Assembly (NCBI RefSeq): GCF_000143415.4
Contig: NW_003314407.1
Span: 62,001-126,000 of the forward strand
Reading direction: 5' to 3'
Source of the DNA: Selaginella moellendorffii
Lineage: Eukaryota > Streptophyta > Lycopodiopsida > Selaginellales > Selaginellaceae
DNA length: 64,000 nucleotides
Both the position numbers and the translations under genes were made by a program. Of the stretch, positions 22,553 to 35,066 are shown in pieces. The stretch's first letter is position 1; each line of letters begins with the position of its first letter. The notes under the pieces are model-generated. The model searched no databases and had not been told where the DNA came from. It was given only the letters and a program-made list of their open reading frames with translations.

Positions 22553-23630
22553 GCTAATAGTGGCTGTCTCACAACAGGGGAGGGTGCTAGGACTATGAAT
22601 TCAATGTGGTGTAGCAAATTTACTATCAATACACCAGAGTTTTATAAGTGACTCCATATTAAAAAGCCTACGGGGAATTAGCTCTAGGCACCTCTGCAAA
22701 ACACACTTTGGACAAGTATTACCCAATACAGCTCTTATCACATCTATATTGACTACCACTCCAAACTCACACAAACACCAAATATTATCCCAAAAATGAT
22801 AGATAATAATCACTATAAAGTGATCAAACCCATAGGACATATCATTCTCAATTTGTCCTTAGCATAAAAAACCCCCCATATCATTTTTTTTTTGAATTGT
22901 AGAAGAATCTGCAAAAGAAGCACTTCAACCTCGACAAGAGTCTTCATTGAGTACACAACCTATGTTCTTAAGATAAGGTGCAATGTGCAGCAATCCACAC
23001 CAATAGATTCAGTGAGATCCTTTATTTTGTAACTTCCAATCAATTTAGCATTTACCCACCTTTGCTGACAAACTACCCTTTCATAGAATGGGGGATCAAT
23101 TTTGCAATGGAAGAGCTTGTTTTATGCACTATTAATTGCCAGCAGCTTGACATAGTCCCATAGAAAGTACGGAAAAGCCACTAGAGTGTAAAATTGTTGC
23201 CATGGTTCTCACTTACAATTCTGTGCATGGCTTGTGCTAATTAAAAGTGTTGCTCACACCATAAAAAACACATTGAAAATAAACTCCTGCATAATGGTGA
23301 CATGTAAAATAGCTCTTGGTATGAAAAGTATGACCATGCCCAAAAAGATAGTTTCAAAGTTTTACAAAAACAATTATTCATTCTCTGCTAAGCCTACCTA
23401 AATTTGGGCTAAGCCCACCTTTGGAAAATCCAGGTTCAGCATACCACATCACTTTTTTGTTGCCATATTTTTTAGTATAAAAATTACTTCAAACTCCCTA
23501 ATTATATTTATTTTTTACCAAATCTAATAAGAAGGATATCTTTTCAAGGGAAGCTGGATTCTCTACTAGTAATATATTCTTTATACAAAATGAAATATTC
23601 ATTAAAAATAATTACAGTAGAATTAAGAAT
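22553..23630. other. Transition region, no gene recognised
   Basis: About 1.1 kb, AT-rich, between the transposon cluster and the first decayed gene. A 61-codon frame (22978-23163) has no recognised domain. I see no LTR end, tRNA or promoter-like element. Confidence 0.5.
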
Positions 23631-23631
23631 A

Positions 23632-24870
23632 TCATGTCAAGCTGGAAATCTTCCTTTGTACTGTACCTCCCCACTCCCCAATGTCCCTGTACTGAAGAAA
23701 ATTGTGCCCTTTTGAGAGCTTGCTCCGATACTCCCTTTTCAAAGACCTCCCTGCAGTGATCATTTCCAGGAGTTGAAGGCACTCTTTCCTTCGTCCACAA
23801 GGGCTTGATCTCAGCCAGAGCACATCAGTAGGACCCCCTAAAGCAGGCCTTTTCCCTAGAGTGTGGGCGGCCATCTCGTTGTAGAGCGCGCTGCTGAGGG
23901 ACACCGTGAAGGGGTTCCACATCTGCTTCATCTCTGCCTCGACTTCCCTGCTCCTCTCCTTCATATCTGCACCGTTAACCATGAGACAAGCCGTGGAGAA
24001 AGCTTGGCGGCTACCCTGTCCAGCAGTAGCATCCTCCTGCCAACGTAGCTGTGTGTCTCTTATGTAATCCTTGATGCCAGGACAGTAATACTCCCATGGC
24101 GGTGTCAACCCTTTCATGAAAAACTCAAACGGTTCTTCGTCTCCGAGATCGCCAACCACAGCTACACTCGCTCTACCCTGTATCCCATCCATATCTGGAA
24201 AGAATCCTTAGAGCTGGCTAACACCACAACTTTTTCTGCTTCGTGATCACACCAACCACTCTTGAAGTGTCGCCAGATTTTCTTGCTCTTCATGACTAAC
24301 GCTCCACTTGTGAAGCTTGTTCGCCTCATCACTGCATAAACCCAGTGACATACGCTTTGACCGTCCTGAACAAGGCTTCCAGTCGCTCAAGTAGTCTTGT
24401 CATATCGTCCGGACTAGCAGACTTGACAGCCTCTTTCAAAGCTTGTCCAGTATCAGGAATCTCAACACCCTCACTGATGTAATGCACGGCCGATTTGGCC
24501 TTGAGCTCCTTGCTGAAGCTAGCTGCAGTGTAACTTTCCCCCCTGCATATTGATGAGGATCGGAAATCACTTGCATCGTTTCCTTAAACTCGGACAGCAA
24601 GGCCGACTTGCCAGAGTTCAGAGGTCCCGTAAGCACTAGCAACTCACCGATTCTTATTGTTGCACTTGTCTCAAGACGAAGAAGAATGGGTGCCTCCCAC
24701 AACGGTTTAAACCTTAAAAGTAAAACCTTTAAACCATACTGGTTTGCCCGGCCCAGCAAGCCAGTGCCACCATACCTAGCTCCTAGCTCAATCCCTCGCT
24801 TCCCCTGGATCCTGTTGCGAATCCCACCCTGCCACTCTGCATCCTCCCGACGTGCATCAATCTAATTCAA
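23632..24870 (-). pseudogene. Decayed P-loop NTPase-like gene
   Basis: Read on the minus strand, coding-like pieces follow each other in order but in different frames. First comes a nucleotide-binding loop (VLTGPLNSGKSALL, about 24620-24660), then a helical segment ending ALFRTVKAYVTGF, then pieces containing ANKLHKWSVSHEEQENL and HEAEKVVVLASS, and last a 186-codon frame (23632-24192). At least three frame changes without plausible introns separate them. The Walker-A-like loop suggests an ATP- or GTP-binding protein; I do not recognise the family. It could also be a badly assembled multi-exon gene. Confidence 0.5.
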
Positions 24871-25515
24871 GCATCATTTAGAGCAGAAATATTTAGTGTG
24901 TAGCCCACTGGTGCGAGAAGGAACAAGCCCAGACTTCCAACAACAACAGATTTACGGCCTTTCCTCTGCCATGTTTCTGACAGCCATCTCAAACCGAACA
25001 AGATCGTCCATTTGCGTTATCAGCTTGTGCACGAAAATCTTCTTGATAGCCCCGGGTGTAAAGGGGCCGGAATATGCTCATTTCCAAGAGACTCAATCTG
25101 GTATACTACTTTGATTTGCCGGGTTAGTGAACCGTACATTCTTTTTGTTTTTGTGCCATGTGGCTCAGTGCGCAGACGCGTACGGCGATGGCGTGATGGA
25201 CCGAGTTTTTTGTGCTTGTTCCGCGGTGTCGGTCGGTGCTTCTTGAAGGTTTGATCTTCCTTGTTGGTGGCTGGCGGGGAAGGGGGAGGGTCAAGGCGGC
25301 GGCAGCAGCAGCGGCAGCGACGGCTGATGCTCGAGGGGGGCTGGGCCCCTTTTCACGCGTAAGTCACCAGATCTATCCGTTTTCGTGAGTGCCGCACACG
25401 CAACTCAAGCAAGAACAAGTGATCCGGGGTTCCAAGCCTCTGAGTGAGTGAGTGACAGAAGGAGAGATCCCGGAAGCAAGAAGCGATCACAGGGTTTGTA
25501 GGGTGTATTCCTAGA
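24871..25515 (+). promoter_or_regulatory. Upstream region of the F-box gene
   Basis: About 640 bp between the decayed gene and the F-box start. Near 25290-25330 there is a GGCAGCAGCAGCGGCAGC-like triplet-rich patch, and near 25440 a GTGAGTGAGTGAGTGA run, probably in the 5' leader. I cannot pick a transcription start. Confidence 0.4.
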
Positions 25516-26700
25516 ATGTATCTCGAGGAGGGCTTGATCCATCCCGAGCAATGCCTGGATGAGCAACGGCGGCAGCAGGAGGGGCAGGAGGAGGAGGAGG
25601 AGGAGTTTGATCACTTTGAGCGGCTGCCCGACTCGTTGCTGCTCACCATCTTCAACAAGATAGCCGAGATCAAGGCGCTGGGCAAGTGCTGCGCCGTGTC
25701 CAAGCGCTTCAACAGCGTGGCGTCTCAGGTGGACAATGTGGTGGTGCGAGTCGACTGCGTGCTATCGGGCGAGGACACGAACTGCAGCAGCAAGGCCAGC
25801 AAGGGGCTTGTGTCCAGCCTCGTCAAGCTCGTCTATGGCAGCCTCCTCAGGCCCTTCCAGGTACTGCAACAGATGCTCTCCTTCAGCGCTGGCGGGAAGA
25901 AGAGCTCAGGCTCCCGGCCGGTCTCCGCCACGGAGGTGTCTCACCACTCTCCGGGCGAGGTGCTGCGCAACTTCAAGGAGATCCAGACGCTACGGATTGA
26001 GCTCCCGGGTGGGGAGCTGGGGCTGGAGGAGGACATTGTGTTGAAGTGGAAGGCGGAGTTTGGGAGCACGGTGCAGAGCTGCGTCATGCTGGGTGCTTAC
26101 AGGGAGAAGGTGGCGGACGTGAAACCGCTTGAAAGCAAGGAGGCGGCCGAGGAAGTCAAAGTTGGCGATTGCGATCAACACGAGGGGGAGCGGGAGCAGC
26201 AGCAGCAGCAGCAGCAGGACGACAATGGGAGCATTCCGGAGACGTTCTACACGGATGGAAGCCTAAAGTCGAGAGTGGTGTGGACAATCAGCTCGCTCAT
26301 CGCGGCGTCGGCCCGGCATTTCTTGCTGCAGCAGATCATAGCGGAGCACCCGACGCTGGAGAGGCTGCTGCTGACGGACGCAGATGGGCAGGGAACGCTG
26401 TGCATGAGCAAGGAGCAGCTGTGCGAGTTTCGCGACAGTCCGATCGCCGCCGCCTCCGTCTCTTCCAACCGGACTCAGGTCCCCGCCCTCAACATGAAGC
26501 TGTGGTATGCTCCCCTGCTGCCGCTGCCCGACGGCACCTTGCTCCGCGGCGCCACCCTCGTCGCCATCCGGCCCAGCGACACGCCGGCGCCCAAGGACCT
26601 CCAAAGCCTCGTCGCCGGCGCGTTCCAGGAGCCGTATGCCAGTGCCGCCAGCCTGCTGGTCAAGCGCCGGACTTATCTCCTGGAGATGAACGCGTTCTAG
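25516..26700 (+). CDS. F-box protein, single exon (At5g46170-like)
   Basis: A 394-residue protein in one exon. After an acidic, Gln-rich start, the F-box is at about residues 36-75 (RLPDSLLLTIFNKI, then the Val-Ser-Lys-Arg-Phe-Asn end), the part that binds SKP1 in an SCF ubiquitin ligase. The rest resembles the plant F-box family typified by Arabidopsis At5g46170 and At4g18380, which lacks LRR or Kelch repeats; its targets are not evident from sequence. A Gln run of about 7 lies near residue 230. The ATG follows a pyrimidine-poor leader and is the first in frame. Its stop is only 32 bp from the stop of the convergent peroxidase gene. Confidence 0.88.
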   Translation: MYLEEGLIHPEQCLDEQRRQQEGQEEEEEEFDHFERLPDSLLLTIFNKIAEIKALGKCCAVSKRFNSVASQVDNVVVRVDCVLSGEDTNCSSKASKGLVSSLVKLVYGSLLRPFQVLQQMLSFSAGGKKSSGSRPVSATEVSHHSPGEVLRNFKEIQTLRIELPGGELGLEEDIVLKWKAEFGSTVQSCVMLGAYREKVADVKPLESKEAAEEVKVGDCDQHEGEREQQQQQQQDDNGSIPETFYTDGSLKSRVVWTISSLIAASARHFLLQQIIAEHPTLERLLLTDADGQGTLCMSKEQLCEFRDSPIAAASVSSNRTQVPALNMKLWYAPLLPLPDGTLLRGATLVAIRPSDTPAPKDLQSLVAGAFQEPYASAASLLVKRRTYLLEMNAF

Positions 26701-26732
26701 CGCTTTTTCTAGAAAGCAGGGAATGCCATTGG

Positions 26733-27953
26733 CTAGGTGTTTGATCGAGCATTGAAAGCTCTACAGTCTCTGCGGACCTCGCCCTGGCTGCCGGTCTTGA
26801 TGCCGGTGTAGCCCAGCTTCACCATGGCTTGCATGAAGGCGAAGAAGAAGTCTTCCTGGCTGGCGGCCAAGCTGGCCACCACGGGCGACGTCCGCTTGTC
26901 CAGGGCCAGCGCCTGATCCGACACGAGCAGGCCCCTGTTGTTTTGCAGGTTGCGGTAGTAGGAGTTGTCAAAGGCGAAGGGCGTGGTGGCGTCGAATCCC
27001 CGCACCGTGTTGGGGCTCCCGCCAACTTGCGGGCACGAAGCCTTGAGCGACGCAGCTAGCGTCGGATCCAGCGACGGGTCCGTCTTTGCGGCGCTGCTGA
27101 AGTTGTAGAGCCTCTTGGAGAACTGGTTGCAATGGGAGAATCCAATTGTGTGTGCTCCTGCGAGGAACTATATCACTATCTAGTGTCGCTACTTGTGTAA
27201 TACTATGCACACCTGACAGTACAACCAGATCTTCGATGCTCAAGTTGACAGTGGACAGCAGGGTGACAAGTTGCGACACATTGAAACTGGAGGCCGGGAG
27301 GCGGCCCTCGACGCGGGCAGCGCGAGAGATGAGGCCGTCCCGCCGACCTTTGGGGACCGCCCACCTGGGGCCGCCACTCTGTCGTATGAAGCGCAAATAT
27401 TTGGATCGTGAGAGAGAGCATCAATCGTCACTTACAAACACAACCACGTCCCTGGCGGCCATTGCGAGGATGTCGGCGCACGAGACAACCGCGGGGCATG
27501 CAGCCTCCACTGCCTTCTTGGCCTCCACAATTGCGTCGAATCCATTCTGCGGGAAGCTCAAATTGTCGGGCGCGTCTCGCTCCGCGACGTTGGTGGGCGT
27601 GGAGGAGATGAGAATGGATGCATCACAGCCCTGCCAGTGCCAACCAAGATCATACAATGTCAAGCTAAGCTACACTGCCAGTGGATGGATCGAATTCATC
27701 CATAATGCGCAAGACGGCCTCACGTACTCACCTCCACCAGGCAATCGTGGAAGTAGAGGCGCAACACCGCGGGTGCAACCACATTGTCCCTTTTGGAGAG
27801 GGCGAGAGTGACGTTAGCGACGATGGCATCCACATTCGGACAAGAGGTCTTGTAGAAGTCGAAGGTAAGCTGGCCAGTTGCTCCATGTAGTAGACAAGAC
27901 AATGAGACAATGACGATCCAAGAGACAACGTTAGCATGGATGGGATGAACCAT
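26733..27953 (-). CDS. Class III peroxidase
   Basis: Four exons on the minus strand: 27732-27953, 27436-27630, 27213-27378 and 26733-27157, joined at GT-AG sites, giving about 335 residues, normal for the family. A hydrophobic signal peptide ([12 protein letters not shown]) precedes [13 protein letters not shown], the typical mature start. The distal haem pocket is RLYFHDC followed by EGCDAS, and the proximal His lies in [11 protein letters not shown]; conserved disulfide cysteines are present. These secreted haem enzymes oxidise phenolics with hydrogen peroxide in the cell wall. The second ATG (MVHPIH) is chosen because the signal peptide follows at normal distance; a start 11 codons earlier is possible. 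Confidence 0.93.
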
Positions 27954-28016
27954 CGCTCGATCGTAAACCGTAGAATCACAATGCAACGCGGGGAAATCGT
28001 CGTCTCGTTGTCGCCA

Positions 28017-28043
28017 GTCGTCGTCGTCGTCGTCGTCGTCGTC
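28017..28043 (-). repeat. (GTC)9 microsatellite upstream of peroxidase
   Basis: Nine GTC triplets about 65-90 bp upstream of the peroxidase start codon, probably in its leader or core promoter. The divergent UGGT gene starts 260 bp further right. Confidence 0.85.
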
Positions 28044-28287
28044 CTCGATGGGTGATAGATGAGAGTGGCCGATTCGTGATCGATATCAACCAATCTTCTC
28101 CGGCTCTTGGACAACAATCATTCCTGGCGACAAGGTTGTAAAATTCATGGAGGCTTCGTTCGTTCGTAAGACTCATCTCTTTTGAGCCAGCCACTGTCCC
28201 GTCTCGTGACTGTACAAGACCACATGTGACTTCGCTGACATCGTAGGGCAACCAGGCGTTCGATTCCAGCGAGGGGCTGCAACAAGG

Positions 28288-28298
28288 TTTAGGGTTTA
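28288..28298 (+). promoter_or_regulatory. Telo-box before UGGT start
   Basis: TTTAGGGTTTA lies 6 bp upstream of the ATG. The telo-box (AAACCCTA in either orientation) is a known plant promoter and leader element of growth- and translation-related genes. Similar boxes precede five other genes here. Confidence 0.6.
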
Positions 28299-28304
28299 TA
28301 GGCC

Positions 28305-31300
28305 ATGTCGAAGGCGCTGCTGCCGCTGCTGGCATGGGTCGCGATCCTGGTGCTGGCTGCAGCAGCGGCGCATCGACTCCAGAAGAATGTGATCGTGGAG
28401 CTCCACGCCAAATGGAGTGGGACGTCGCTGCTCTTGGAAATGGGGTAAGTTGCCTGAGCGCCATACGCTAGAAATTCCACTCTCCCGTGTGTGCTTGCAG
28501 TGAGCTTGTGGCCAAGGAGAGGGATGACAATTTCTGGAAATTCATTGACTCGTGGATCGAGCGGGAGGAGAAGGAGAGCCAGTCCTCCTCCAACAGCACC
28601 AGCAATTGCCTAGAGCAGATATTATCGCAAGGCTCCGCTTTGTTGGACGGTCACCTCGCGTCCCTCTTAGATTTGTCCCTCTCGCTGCGCAGCGCGTCAC
28701 CAAAGCTTGTTGTCTACGCACAGCTCGCGCTGGAATCACTGTCAGCCTTCAACCTTCATTCCGAAGGCAGTGATCGGCCACGACCTCCACGGCAAAAGTG
28801 CTGCTGGGTGGACGTGGGATCCAGTCTTCTGCTAGAAGAGTCCGAGCTCCTCCACTGGCTGAAATCCTTGTCGGGCGAGTGAGTTACCGTCTCGTTTTTT
28901 TTTTTTCTCCTCGCTTCTCACAATGTTTTGAAACAGGCCTTTGCTGGATAAAACTTTGGACTTGTTTGAGTTTGATCACGTCTATCCACAATCCGCATCT
29001 TTTGCCTACACTGCCATCCTATACGGCGCACTTGGTACGCCCTGCTTCAAAAGGTTCCACTCAATCCTCAGCGACTCCTCAAAAACTCAGGTACGCGAGG
29101 CATACTGCGGAGTGCTTTTAACTGCTGTTTCTTTCAGGACCTTGTGCGGTATGTGGCACGGCCATTCCTTCCAGATGGTTGCGAAGAGTCGTGCTCAGCT
29201 TGTAGTAAAGCAGGGGTCGGCGAGCCACTCAACCTTGCGGGCTACGGTGTTGAGCTTGCGCTGAAAAACATGGAGTACAAAGCTATTGACGACAGCGAAG
29301 TCAAAGCTGGTACCATGTGTCCGTGTTGTCTTCCCTTACCAAGTTTCCTTTATATGCCTCACCAGGTGGATCATCTGAAGATACCTCTACTGAGGATCCC
29401 CTGGCTCAAGAAGTCAGAGGGTTTATCTTCTCGAGGCTTCTTGTACGGACATTGCATTTTCCTTTGTTGTCCTGTTCTTATTGCATGCTCTCAGGAACGT
29501 AAGCCTCATCTTGAAGGGGAGCTCATGACGTTCAGAGACCAGTTACTGTCGTCCGAGATATCGGACAGCATGAATGTCTGGGAAGTAAAAGGTAAAGGGG
29601 AAAATCATTTACTCTTCTAGGTACTTACTCACGTTTCTAATAGATCTTGGATACCAAGCAGCTCAGAGAATCGTAGGAGCATCTGAACCATTACGGCTGA
29701 TGCAGGAGTTGAACCAAAACTTTCCAAATCTCGTGTCGTCATTGTCTCGCATGAAGGTAACTATCTTCGTACATTCCTCGTCAGACTGGGCTTGATACAC
29801 CTTTCTTTTCATTTATTTACCTAGATCAATGAGACCATCAAGCAGGAAATAGTTTCCAATCAGCAAATGATTTCACCAGGAAGAAATCTTCTTGCTATCA
29901 ATGGGGCTTTAGTCAATCCTGAGAGCCTTGATCTTTTCACGTTAGCCTACTACTCTATGTAGATAACGGTCTGCTACACTGACCTTCTGTTTTTGCAGGT
30001 TGATTCATATGGTGCATCAAGAGCTGTCCTTTGCTGATAAGATACTGAAAATGAAGGTCAGTATGACGCTCTGGAGGATAAAAACGTAACTATTTATCTC
30101 TACAGGTTCCCTCTAGTTCTGTGTCGAAGCTTTTGAGGCTACCTGAGCCGGTTGAATCAGTTGCAGTGAGAGTGGATTTTCGCTCCAAGGATTTTGTGCA
30201 CTATCTGAATGATCTTGAAGAAGATAATAAATACAAAAGGTGGAGGACAAATCTGAACGAGGTGCTATCGGGTTCTTCTTTTTCTTTTCCATTGATATCT
30301 TGCCTAAATTCTCTGTATACTTTGATGCAGCTATTAATGCCAGCTTTCCCAGGACAGCTTCGCTACATCCGAAAGAACTTATACCATGCAGTCTACGTAC
30401 TAGACCCGGTTTCCGTGAGAGGACTCAGAGTAAGCCGCTTGTGAGACTCTGAACCTTGCCCACCAATATTGATGTTCGCAGACGGTGGAGATGATTCTGC
30501 ACTATTATCATAACAACTTGCCAATGCGTTTTGGTCTCATCCTGCTCTCGCCGGCGGATTTGCATTCATTAGACGAAGAAAATGGAGCTGGTGAGAAGGA
30601 CGATTTATCCAGCTTGGTGAGCCGTTTTATTTTTCTTTCGGTTTCACCTGTTTCAATTTGAAATTCCAGATGATACGTCTTTTTCTTTACGTTAAGAATA
30701 CGGGAGGAGTTTATAACGCTTTTGAGTTTCTAAAAAACGTGAGAGTTTCGTGGAATTTCCAGTATGATGAGATTTCTTTGCGTTGTAGGTTTTGGACTCT
30801 TATTCCGAAGATTCTGAAGAAAACTATACCGAGGCTAGTCATATTGAGGAAGGATTTGTTAAATCACTCGGGTAAGCTTTTCTTTGTTGCTGTCAATTTG
30901 AACTTTGATGCTAATGCTTGCAAAATTCATAGGACTATGACGAAAACCAGTGCTATGGAGGTCTTTTCCAAATTGAAGAATGGTGAAGATTATAGAAAGG
31001 AAGCATTTGAAAGCAGCCAGTTTGTATACAGGCTTGGTTTATCCGAAGTATATCCATGCCTCCTCATGAACGGTCTCGTTTATGGAGAAAGTCAGGTATA
31101 CTGTCATTTATCAAATCTTAGGGACATTCCTAACGTGTCACTTGAACTTAGCCACAATTTTCAGTGATGGCGGCCATGAATGAAGAACTCCCTAAAATAC
31201 AAGAAATGGTCTACTTCGGTCAAATACATTCACGGACAGATGTTTTAGACAAGTTTTTAGCAGAGGAAGGCCTTAAAAGATATAACCCAAAGGTACTAAG

Positions 31301-34300
31301 TGTGCTCTTGAGCTTTACAATTAACTTGTGCTGCATGCAGATAGCTGGCACTGGGAAAGATTCGAAGTATGTGTCAGTTGCACCGGTGGTTTCTGAGAGC
31401 CATCCAGTTGTATGTAGTCTCCAGTATCTGCACACACCTGGAAGTACGTATCCACTATTCACGTGATGTGCTGAAGCGATTGCATGCTTGCAGCCGAAGA
31501 TGACGTAAAACCTGTAACTCACTGGCTAGTTGTTGACTTGACGAAGGAATCCGGTATACGTCTGTTGACGCAAGGTGTCCGCTACATTGTAAGTTGTACT
31601 TGATGAAGCGAAGAGTGTATTATTACCTTTTCTTCAATTTCAGATGGAAGGTACAGACAGAGGGCGTCTTGCTATTCTACATAACATGAAGGATGCGGAC
31701 AATACTCCAGAATCATCAAAAGAGTTACTGCTTCCCCGACTTGTTAGTCACGTTATGCAGGCATCAAGGTACTAAACACTAAGGTTTTGTTATCACTTTT
31801 CTCTTACGGTTTTCTTTTCTTCAGTCGCCGAGCAAAATACCTGCGGTTGTTACATTCTTTTTTAACGCATTACAAGTCAGGCACTTTTGAGGAGGTTCTG
31901 CATTTGTATTTGAGTACTGCTAAAGAGATGGGTCTGGACATTGCGAAGGAGGCAATCTTGGAGTCCTCTACATTATCTACTCAGCTTTTACAGTTCCATA
32001 AAGTAATGGATTTTGTTTCTATATCGATGCTGACCAATAGTCTACAGGAAAAGAAGTTTGTAGCGGAATTGTTTGGCATCAGGCCAGGTATTAACGCCGT
32101 AGCTACAAATGGGAGGGTAAGTTTTTATTTTTCTCGAAACTCATGAGTTACCACCGTCTGTTTAGATTTCTAGTCAAGACTCAAAACCTTTTATTGCGGA
32201 AGACCTCATGCTTTTAGAATCACTAATGTATCGGCGAAGGATAAAGGACGTACAGGAAATTATTGAAGATGTGAAGTGGGAAGGTTTAGAACCTGATGAC
32301 ATTACAAGGTATGTCGACCTAATTAATGTGGCTTTCCTCTCTTACTTTGTTGTGCTTAGTGCGTACCTAAGCACCGTCATCATGGCAGTCTCATCCACAA
32401 TGGCGTCGCGCACTCGGAGCTCCGAGACGGCACAGTTTGAGCTCCTCAAGGCTGATCACAGGTATGTACTTATTTCACCTGCGTTTTCTATTCACGTGTT
32501 CTTTCGGTGGAAAGTGCTATTGTCCGGCATGTCGATGGCTCGCCGATTCAAATCGATGCGGTCATCAACCCGCTGAGTGCTCTTGCTCAAAGACTGACTC
32601 CTCTTCTGCTGATGCTTGAAGAATGGCTCCATCCAAGTATACGTATAGTCTTGAATCCGATGGTACGCTCGCCTGTGTCAGTTTTTCTTGCTTTTGACGT
32701 AAATTTTACAGAGCTCACTTGGGGACGTTCCCCTAAAGAATTTCTACAGATACGTTCTACCGTCAAAAGTAAAACATCTGATTGTGTTGCAGCTGATGCC
32801 TGAGAGTTACATGTTGCCAGGAAGAGTTTTTATCAGGTGGTATTGGGCCGCATGCGAGGTTCTCCAACATGCCCCCATCGAAGACGCTAACGCTTAATCT
32901 AGATGTACCCGAGCCATGGCTTGTAGAGCCTGTCGTGGCTATGTAAGTTGACGTTTATTCTACTATCCTGTACTGACGTGTATTGACTTGCAGTCATGAC
33001 CTGGATAATATTGTTTTGGAAAAGCTCGACGATGAAAGAACTTTGCATGCCGTTTTTGAGCTTGAAGCTCTTATGATAACAGGTATTCACAGTTCTATAT
33101 CGCTCTATCGCATTTCTTGATTCTTTTATTTGCAAGGACACTGTTATGAGCACAATGAGCCGCCTCGTGGACTTCAACTTATCTTAGGAACTAAGCAGCA
33201 CGCTCATGTGGTCGACACCATTGTCATGGCCAATCTTGGCTATTTTCAACTCAAGGCTGCTCCCGGGGTATGGACTCTTGGTCTAGCCAGAGGCAGATCG
33301 AGCGAGCTATACACTTTACAAGGACATAAACAAGGAACGGATGAGGGTCCGATTAGCAAGCAAATCTTAGTTGCTGACATGAGAGGAGAACTAGTACATC
33401 TTGAGGTGGTAAAACGAAGAGGGATGGAAGATGAGAAGCTGTTGGTAGTGGATGACGACAACGGGAAGAAAACATCTCTAAGCGTATGTTCCCCATCTTA
33501 TCACATTGTCACGTTGGCCTTATGCTATATATGCAGGACAAGACGAAAGGTTTCTTTGAATGGGCTGCGAATATTATGGGCACAGGAGAAAAGAAAACTT
33601 CAAAACAGAATACCTCGGTGAGGTTCTACTTTACAAGTTTTAGACTCACAGTGAACAGTTTCATTACAGGCTTCAGCGAGGCATGGTGAAACCATCAACA
33701 TTTTCTCGGTTGCGTCGGGGCATCTGTAAGTCTTAGATGTTTGAATGATCCGACTTTCTCACAGAAGGTTTGCAGATACGAGCGTTTTCTAAAGATTATG
33801 ATGCTCAGCGTTTTGAAGAATACTAGACGGCCAGTGAAATTTTGGTTTATCAAGAATTATCTTTCTCCACAATTTAAGGTTGGCGGACTTGTAAATCGCG
33901 TCTGGCTGACAGGATTTCGTGCAGAATTTGATACCTCATGTGGCTGTCGAGTATGGCTTCGAATACGAGCTTGTAACGTACAAGTGGCCTACCTGGCTTC
34001 ATAAGCAGACTGAAAAGCAACGAATCATATGGGCCTATAAGATTTTGTTCCTTGACGTGATTTTCCCTCTCTCTCTCAAAAAGGTATGTGCTTAATTGCC
34101 TTAATGGCAATCCTCACTCCTTGAAGCAGGTTATCTTCGTGGACGCTGATCAAATAGTGCGTGCTGACATGGGGGAACTATATGACATGGATATAAAGGG
34201 CAGACCCCTCGCTTACACGCCTTTCTGCGATAACAACAAAGATATGGATGGTTATCGCTTTTGGAGTCAGGTATTCCTTTTTACTGCCATTGCTTGTTTT

Positions 34301-34956
34301 GTGTAACTATTATATGTCAGGGATTCTGGAAGGAACATCTGCAAGGAAAGCCTTATCACATCAGGTAAAAATCTTTGGATCAGCTGTTCTTTTTGTTTAC
34401 TTGCACTGTTGAGTTGCAGTGCGCTCTACGTTGTGGATCTTGATAAATTCCGCCAAACAGCAGCCGGTGACAACCTGCGTGTATTTTATGAAAATCTAAG
34501 CAAAGATCCAAACAGCCTTTCCAATCTCGACCAGGTGAGGTTTGAAGTTGAGTTGTTTTTAATTTTTTTTCTCACAATTTGAAGCAGGATCTTCCAAATT
34601 ATGCTCAACATACGGTACCGATATATTCCCTCCCTCAAGAATGGCTGTGGTGTGAGTCTTGGTGTGGAAATGCCACCAAGGGCCGAGCAAAGACAATCGA
34701 TTTGTGTAACAATCCCATGACCAAGGAGCCCAAACTACAGGTAAAACCGCAAACTTTCTTGTGTTCTCTGGTAAATTCTCATTGTTCTCCACCGCAGGGC
34801 GCCAGAAGAATTGTCCAAGAATGGCCGGCCCTTGACGAAGAAGCGCAACTTTTTACCAAAAGGATCCTCGGCAAAGGCAGGGACGAGGAGAACACAATGC
34901 AAGTGCCTAAGGAACCTTCTTCCACAAACGATGCTGACGTGAAAGACGAGTTGTGA
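28305..34956 (+). CDS. UGGT: UDP-glucose:glycoprotein glucosyltransferase (UGGT)
   Basis: A long gene of many small exons with introns mostly about 45-60 bp (first intron 28445-28500). It starts with a signal peptide ([18 protein letters not shown]). The long middle contains the thioredoxin-like folding-sensor region, for example the DGCEESC and [16 protein letters not shown] segments at 29170-29290. The C-terminus is a GT24 glucosyltransferase: [16 protein letters not shown] near 33777, [15 protein letters not shown] near 34027, the DxD motif in [11 protein letters not shown] near 34136, and WCESWCGN near 34650. It ends in Lys-Asp-Glu-Leu, an ER retention signal. UGGT re-glucosylates misfolded glycoproteins so that calnexin/calreticulin rebind them. 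The Arabidopsis orthologue is EBS1. Exact splice sites were not all traced. Confidence 0.95.
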
Positions 34957-35066
34957 GCTCTCAGCAGCATACGAACGAACGGTAAACGAGTCAGAGTTTG
35001 ATTTATTTTATTGTATTCAAAACGCGTCTGGGACGTGGTTCCATGAATGATTGGTTTAAGCGCTTC

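Noticed and set aside
26169-26744. 191-codon frame overlapping the F-box gene
   Set aside because: Alternative-frame shadow of the F-box coding region; low-complexity, Ala/Arg/His-rich and without a domain.
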